Positions 15,519-19,621 of a DNA stretch of 19,621 bases are shown here, piece by piece. The stretch is from the NCBI GenBank assembly GCA_900549215.1, contig URNJ01000016.1, positions 1-19,621 of the forward strand, given 5' to 3'. The notes under the pieces are model-generated. The model did not search any database. It was not told where the DNA came from and saw only the letters and a program-made list of their open reading frames with translations. The translations under genes and the position numbers were made by a program. The DNA is from an uncultured Collinsella sp. Its GTDB lineage: Bacteria; Actinomycetota; Coriobacteriia; Coriobacteriales; Coriobacteriaceae. The stretch's first letter is position 1. Every line of letters begins with the position of its first letter.

Positions 15519-16865
15519 CTACGCTGCCAACTTGTCAAAAGCTCCGCGCCGGTTGAGCACGGTAAACGCGATAACACAGATGACTGCCGACAAAATCGAC
15601 CCGCACGGCGAGGCGATGCCCATGGGAAACAGCGTGTCGGAATAGGCGTTCGACAGCAGCCACGCGCCCGGCACGCGAATGAGCGCCACGGCCAGCACGT
15701 TGTGCGCAAAGCCGATATAGCTCTTGCCATACGCAGCGAAAAAGCCGCTAAAGCAAATGTGGATGCCGGCAAAAATCGCGTCGAAAATGTAGCTGCGCAT
15801 ATAGCCGGTGCCGGCCGCGACCACCGCGGCGTCTTTGGCAAAAAAGCCGATAAACGCCGGCGCCACCAGCCACATTAGCGCCGTGATCAGGCAGCCGTAC
15901 ACTACCGAGATGGTCATGGCGTCCTTGAGCACCTGACGTGCGCGGTCGCCCTTGCCTGCGCCGGCGTTTTGCGCCGTGAGTGCGCTGACGGTGGCACCCA
16001 TGGAACTCGGCACAATGAACAAAAAGCTGATCATTTTCTCGACCAGGCCCACGGCAGCGGCGTCGACGAGCCCTCGGTGGTTGGCGATGACGGTGATAAA
16101 CATAAACGCCACCTGGATGCAGCCGTCCTGCACGGCCACGGGCACGCCGATCTTAAGAATGCTGCCGAGCACCTCGGGCTGGGGGTGCAGGTCGCTGCGC
16201 TTAACGTGGATGTTCGTGCGGCGGCTCTTGAGCCACACGAGCGCGAGGGCAACGCTGGCCGTCTGCGCGGTTACCGTGCCGAGCGCCGCGCCCACGGGGC
16301 CGAGCCCCATATGACCAATGAACAGAAAGTCGAGCGTGATGTTGATGATGCATGCCACGCCAATCACGTACATAGGCGAGCGCGAATCGCCCAGCCCGCG
16401 AAAGATGGCCGAGAGGATGTTGTATGCGGCGATAAACGGAATGCCGACAAAGCAGATACGCAGGTAGGCGGCGGTGCCTTCGACCGCCTCGGGCGGCGTG
16501 CCAATGAGCGCCACAACCTGCGGGCAAAGTGCAAACAAGATGACGGCCAGTACTACCGAGACGCCCATAAACAGCGTGATGGTATTGCCGATGGCGGTCT
16601 CGGCGCGGTCGAAGCGGCGCGAGCCCACGGCGTGGCCGACGATGACCGTCGTTCCCATGGCCAGGCCCACGAGCGTCACGGTAATGATATAGAGCGTCTG
16701 CGCGCCATTGCCCACAGCGGTGATGCCGGCGGCGCCGCTAAACTGCCCCATCATATACAGGTCGGCCATGCCGTAGAGCATCTGCAAAAAGTACGAGAGC
16801 ATATAGGGCAGGGCAAAGACCGCGATGGTCTTAAGGACATTGCCGCGTGTGAGGTCGTGTTCCAT
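15519..16865 (-). CDS. MATE-family multidrug efflux transporter
   Basis: This 448-residue integral membrane protein has about twelve helices in two related halves. It includes the MATE-type N-terminal stretch GNVLKTIAVFALPYMLSYFLQ and ADLYMMGQFSG, and the mid-protein IFRGLGDSRSPMYV. It is an Na+- or H+-coupled antiporter that exports cationic drugs or other compounds. I take ATG 16865: the frame stays open upstream to 17093, but that extension runs through the promoter and the hairpin repeat and is not MATE-like. The ribosome site is weak. The MerR gene downstream is the probable regulator. Confidence 0.93.
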   Translation of the reverse strand: MEHDLTRGNVLKTIAVFALPYMLSYFLQMLYGMADLYMMGQFSGAAGITAVGNGAQTLYIITVTLVGLAMGTTVIVGHAVGSRRFDRAETAIGNTITLFMGVSVVLAVILFALCPQVVALIGTPPEAVEGTAAYLRICFVGIPFIAAYNILSAIFRGLGDSRSPMYVIGVACIINITLDFLFIGHMGLGPVGAALGTVTAQTASVALALVWLKSRRTNIHVKRSDLHPQPEVLGSILKIGVPVAVQDGCIQVAFMFITVIANHRGLVDAAAVGLVEKMISFLFIVPSSMGATVSALTAQNAGAGKGDRARQVLKDAMTISVVYGCLITALMWLVAPAFIGFFAKDAAVVAAGTGYMRSYIFDAIFAGIHICFSGFFAAYGKSYIGFAHNVLAVALIRVPGAWLLSNAYSDTLFPMGIASPCGSILSAVICVIAFTVLNRRGAFDKLAA

Positions 16866-16908
16866 GAGCGGGGGCACTTTCTGGCTGGGTTTGTTTATGT
16901 ACCAGTGT

Positions 16909-16939
16909 AGTGAAAACCCTACAACGATTGTAGAGTCAA
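16909..16939 (-). promoter_or_regulatory. MerR-type promoter with operator in front of the MATE gene
   Basis: On the minus strand, TTGACT (16939-16934) is separated by 19 bp from TTCACT (16914-16909). The spacer holds the perfect palindrome CTACAATCGTTGTAG (16919-16933). An over-long 19-bp spacer carrying a dyad is the hallmark of promoters untwisted by MerR activators. It predicts a leader of about 40 nt before ATG 16865 and supports that start. Confidence 0.75.
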
Positions 16940-17019
16940 GGTTTGTGTTGGCGGCAGGGCGAAAAAAGTCACGCTCCGAGTGCGATGCTTTGACCCCTCC
17001 GTGCCCCTCACCTCGCCTC

Positions 17020-17084
17020 AAACCATCACAACATTCGACGTTTTTTGCCAAAATCGGGAAAAGCATCGAATGTTGTGATGGTTT
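17020..17084. repeat. Hairpin repeat, copy 1 (upstream of the nuclease-like gene)
   Basis: Arms 17020-17040 and 17064-17084 pair over 21 bp with one C:A mismatch. The 23-nt centre can pair further (TTTTTGCC with GGGAAAAG). The core 17023-17081 matches copy 2 at 58 of 59 bases, in the same orientation. It sits between the divergent MATE and nuclease-like genes and is not at the 3' end of either, which argues against a simple terminator. Confidence 0.9.
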
Positions 17085-17185
17085 TTCTGCCACTCGACCG
17101 GGCAGAATCGCTTTCTTGCGCGCGAAGGTGTGCGGACCCGTGGGCAGGGGAATAAGGTTGGTTATCCGACTCCATTGGAGGGCTC

Positions 17186-18223
17186 ATGGATCTGCCGATC
17201 GTCCTGTCCCATAAGACTGCCTGGCTGTACCACAACGTGGCGCGCCCGTCCGAGCCGCTCTCGCGAGCAAGCAGCCTATACGATGAGGACTCGCTTGCTA
17301 ACGAGGCGGAGCCGACTGCGGACCTGCCCAAATTGGGACTCGATGCCAAGGGGTTGAGGGCTTCAACGGCAGTTGGGATCGTTACCGACTATCTGGTCTC
17401 GATTGGTATTCCACGAGAAGAGCTCGATCATATCGACACGCTCGTCAACTTCGATTTTGAGCGCTCGACGCCGGCTGGATTTAGGTGCCGCGTGTTTGGG
17501 GCGCCGGTACCTCCAGGCCATCTTATCGAGGTGGCAGAGGGCCTTCTGGTGGTTGATGAGGTCATGTGCTTTGTCCAGGCGGGTTCGTGGATGAGCGAGC
17601 CCGAGCAGCTGGAATATGGCTACGAAATCTGTGCCCGCTACCATTTGAATCATCTGTCGACAGACGATTATATCGAGATGGGGCAGAGGTATACCGTTGC
17701 CGACTTAATTGCCTATTGCAATGAGAACCGATCTCGTCAGGGGGCTATACGCGCGGCCGCCGTGCTCAAGCGCGTGCACGATGGCGCGCGGTCGCCCATG
17801 GAGACGGCCACCGCAATCATGATCGTAGCAAAACGTTCCCAGGGAGGGTTGGGGTACGCCAAGATCGAGCTCAACCATCGGGTCGATGTTCCCAGCGAGT
17901 TCAAATACCTCGCAAAGGCCGGGTATTTCGAGATCGACGTATATGCGCCTGCAAGCGGTACGGGGATTGAATACAACGGCTCGGACCATCTTGATAAACA
18001 GCGCAGCGCGTCGGATGCGGAGCGTATGACCGTGCTGAGTGCGTTGGGCTTTAGGATGATCGTCCTCACCGGGACTCAGTTTGCCCACCAGCTGCAATTG
18101 CACCGGGCGATGAACGCCATCGCGCTCGCTATGGGCCTTAAGTGCGATCGAAGCGAAGCGTTCCAGAAACGTCAAAACGACCTGCGAGAATTTGTGATTC
18201 GGCACTGGGACGGCGGCCTTTAG
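17186..18223 (+). CDS. Orphan protein with C-terminal PD-(D/E)XK-type (AbiEi/DUF559-like) domain
   Basis: This 345-residue protein has an N-terminal region (LPIVLSHKTAWLYHNVARP) that recalls the openings of AbiEi-type proteins. The C-terminal part (about 200-310) shows the Vsr/DUF559-like pattern. It has Glu206 in RSPMET, Asp251 in FEIDVYAP, Glu262 in GIEYNGSDH, then the helix QRSASDAERM and the strand GFRMIVLTG. These acidic residues could form a nuclease centre. Related actinobacterial proteins occur alone and are of uncertain function, either antitoxin-like regulators or nucleases. GGAGG lies 4 nt before the ATG. There is no AbiEii-like toxin beside it. The gene is bracketed by two copies of one hairpin repeat. 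Confidence 0.6.
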   Translation: MDLPIVLSHKTAWLYHNVARPSEPLSRASSLYDEDSLANEAEPTADLPKLGLDAKGLRASTAVGIVTDYLVSIGIPREELDHIDTLVNFDFERSTPAGFRCRVFGAPVPPGHLIEVAEGLLVVDEVMCFVQAGSWMSEPEQLEYGYEICARYHLNHLSTDDYIEMGQRYTVADLIAYCNENRSRQGAIRAAAVLKRVHDGARSPMETATAIMIVAKRSQGGLGYAKIELNHRVDVPSEFKYLAKAGYFEIDVYAPASGTGIEYNGSDHLDKQRSASDAERMTVLSALGFRMIVLTGTQFAHQLQLHRAMNAIALAMGLKCDRSEAFQKRQNDLREFVIRHWDGGL

Positions 18224-18260
18224 GGGCGTTTCGGCCTTTCTACGGGGTGCTGCGGGCAGG

Positions 18261-18327
18261 CAGACCATCACAACATTCGATGTTTTTTGCCAAAATCGGG
18301 AAAAGCATCGAATGTTGTGATGGTCTG
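18261..18327. repeat. Hairpin repeat, copy 2 (downstream of the nuclease-like gene)
   Basis: Arms 18261-18282 and 18306-18327 pair perfectly over 22 bp, with the same 23-nt centre as copy 1. The outer base pairs differ from copy 1 but remain complementary (CAGACC/GGTCTG against AAACC/GGTTT), which suggests the fold is conserved. It begins 38 nt after the nuclease-like gene and could also terminate it, though no T-tract follows. Confidence 0.9.
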
Positions 18328-18456
18328 TGCTGAGGATGGGCTTGGGAAGCTGGTCTTGCTCGAAGCGACCCGTCCTGTCGTACGGGTGTCGGCATGATTC
18401 TCTCGTGGGGTATTATGTTTTCCGAAGAATAAAACGCCGCGTGAGGGGAGGGCTGC

Positions 18457-19512
18457 GTGGACGGGCACGTGCAACATGACGGCTTTGGCCGCGATATCAA
18501 CTACCTGCGCATTGCCGTTACCGACAAGTGCAATTTCCGCTGCATTTACTGCATGCCGGCCGATGGCGTGGCGCCCCGCGCACACGACGAGCTGCTCAGC
18601 GCCGAGGAAATCGCCCGCTTTGTGCGCTTGGTAGCGGGGGAGGGCATTCGCCGCGTACGCTTGACGGGCGGCGAGCCGCTGGTCAGCCGCCGTATCATTC
18701 CGCTCATTCGCGACATCCGCGCGATTCCGCAGATCGAAGACATCTCGCTCACCACCAACGGCGCCCTGCTGCCCAAGCTGGCACCGCAGCTCAAAGATGC
18801 CGGGCTTAACCGCGTCAACATTTCGCTCGACACGCTCGACCCCTCGCTCTTTGGAAAGATCACGCGCTTGGGTCGACTCGAGCAGACCATGTCTGGCATC
18901 GACGCGGCGCTGGCTTGGGGCTTTGAACCCGTTAAGGTTAACTGCGTTGTTGTGCGCCGGCTCAACCAGGATGTGGCGGCCCTCGCGCGCTTGACCGTCG
19001 ACCGTCCCATCCACCTGCGCTTTATCGAATACATGCCCATCGGTGACGAACACACGAGCTCGCATTGTGCCGTAGACCCTCACGCGCCCACACTCAATCC
19101 CGAGCTGTGGGACGCGAGCGACACCGTGCCGAGCGACGAGCTGCGGACGCGCATCAATGCCGGGGCCACCGCGGCGGGGCTGGGCGAGCTCGAGCCGCTC
19201 GACATCAACGACGCTCCTGCCGGCGCGGGCCCTGCGCGCTATTGGCACTTTCCGGGCGCAGCGGGAACGGTCGGCTTCATTAGCGCCATGTCTAATCATT
19301 TTTGCGCGAACTGCAACCGCCTGCGCCTGACGGCAGACGGCAACGTGCGTCCGTGCCTGTTTAGCGATGCCGAGTATTCGGTGCGTGAGGCGCTGCGCCA
19401 TGGTGATGATATGCAGGTACTTTCGATTTGGCGCGATGCCGTGTCCCACAAACCGCAGGAACACGCGATAATTGAGGGCACGCAACGATTTATGTCCCAA
19501 ATCGGAGGATGA
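18457..19512 (+). CDS. moaA: GTP 3',8-cyclase (molybdenum cofactor biosynthesis)
   Basis: This 351-residue radical-SAM enzyme starts molybdopterin synthesis by rearranging GTP to 3',8-cyclo-GTP. The SAM cluster motif is Cys25, Cys29, Cys32 (CNFRCIYC). The glycine-rich LTGGEPL follows, then SLTTNG. The second cluster uses Cys283, Cys286 and Cys300 (FCANCNRLRL onward). The conserved C-terminal Gly-Gly is present. About 18 extra residues lie after EYMPIGD (residues 190 onward). The GTG start at 18457 follows GGGGAGGG closely. The next ATG begins 4 nt after the stop, so it heads an operon. Confidence 0.96.
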   Translation: MDGHVQHDGFGRDINYLRIAVTDKCNFRCIYCMPADGVAPRAHDELLSAEEIARFVRLVAGEGIRRVRLTGGEPLVSRRIIPLIRDIRAIPQIEDISLTTNGALLPKLAPQLKDAGLNRVNISLDTLDPSLFGKITRLGRLEQTMSGIDAALAWGFEPVKVNCVVVRRLNQDVAALARLTVDRPIHLRFIEYMPIGDEHTSSHCAVDPHAPTLNPELWDASDTVPSDELRTRINAGATAAGLGELEPLDINDAPAGAGPARYWHFPGAAGTVGFISAMSNHFCANCNRLRLTADGNVRPCLFSDAEYSVREALRHGDDMQVLSIWRDAVSHKPQEHAIIEGTQRFMSQIGG

Positions 19513-19516
19513 TCAT

Positions 19517-19621
19517 ATGGCCAAGAGCAGGTACGCCGATGCCACCAAGGCCGCTCGCAGGGCCGCGATGTCTGCCCACAAAGTCACGGCTGCGGCGAAT
19601 GCTGGCAACGCCGACGCGTCC
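19517..19621 (+). CDS. Start of a gene cotranscribed with moaA (3' end outside window)
   Basis: Thirty-five residues are visible, beginning MAKSRYADATKAARR and rich in Ala, Lys and Arg. GGAGG at 19504-19508 lies within the moaA end, 8 nt before the ATG, so the genes are translationally close. A second molybdopterin gene (for example moaC or a mog/moaB type) is expected here. The visible residues do not match the usual MoaC start and may be a low-complexity extension. Confidence 0.6.
   Translation, partial: MAKSRYADATKAARRAAMSAHKVTAAANAGNADAS

Noticed and set aside
15969..16910. 313-codon plus-strand frame across the MATE gene
   Set aside because: Low-complexity His/Asp/Arg-rich shadow; the minus strand encodes a full MATE transporter.
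16866..17093. 76-residue N-terminal extension of the MATE protein
   Set aside because: It would be translated through the MerR-type promoter and the hairpin repeat and is not MATE-like.
17020..18327. CRISPR array suggested by the two repeated hairpins
   Set aside because: There are only two copies, 1.24 kb apart, with a whole gene between them and no cas genes or regular spacers.
18408..18420. TATTATG as a moaA promoter -10 element
   Set aside because: No acceptable -35 element lies 16-18 bp upstream, so it was not called.

Overview
The window is GC-rich and densely coded. It looks like a piece of a Coriobacteriia (Collinsella-like, gut anaerobe) chromosome. I infer this from codon bias, gene styles (a FeoB-associated Cys-rich peptide, an old-yellow-enzyme reductase, a GlnR-like orphan regulator) and the mix of families. 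No sequence search was run, so the taxonomy is an inference.

Layout. (1) Positions 1-1430: the 3' end of feoB and a small FeoB-associated membrane peptide (ferrous iron uptake). (2) 1533-5529: a three-domain flavin/Fe-S/FAD oxidoreductase, a GntR/FCD regulator and a LacI-type regulator. (3) 5685-7735: a glutamine-synthetase-fold protein that has lost several catalytic residues, then 50 nt later an orphan OmpR-type regulator resembling actinobacterial GlnR. (4) 7736-8982: an AT-richer accessory patch with a broken C-terminal remnant of a papain-fold peptidase, a small membrane-anchored protein and a 60-aa ORF. (5) 8983-12914: an HtrA/DegP protease with a membrane anchor and PDZ domain, and NAD-dependent DNA ligase LigA. 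(6) 12950-14514, minus strand, AT-richer: a Tat-exported papain-fold peptidase followed by a small putative lipoprotein. (7) 14623-16939, minus strand: a MATE efflux pump and a MerR-type regulator, with a classic 19-bp-spacer MerR promoter and palindrome before the pump. (8) 17020-18327: an orphan PD-(D/E)XK-type (AbiEi/DUF559-like) protein bracketed by two nearly identical ~65-bp hairpin repeats. (9) 18457-19621: moaA and the start of a second gene, probably one molybdopterin operon.

Four points merit most attention. The first is the glutamine-synthetase-like protein with degenerate metal sites beside a GlnR-like regulator. The second is a repeated two-gene layout, secreted papain-fold peptidase plus small anchored envelope protein, present once intact and once decayed. 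The third is the hairpin-flanked nuclease-like gene, which resembles a mobile or REP-like cassette. The fourth is the textbook MerR operator in the pump promoter.
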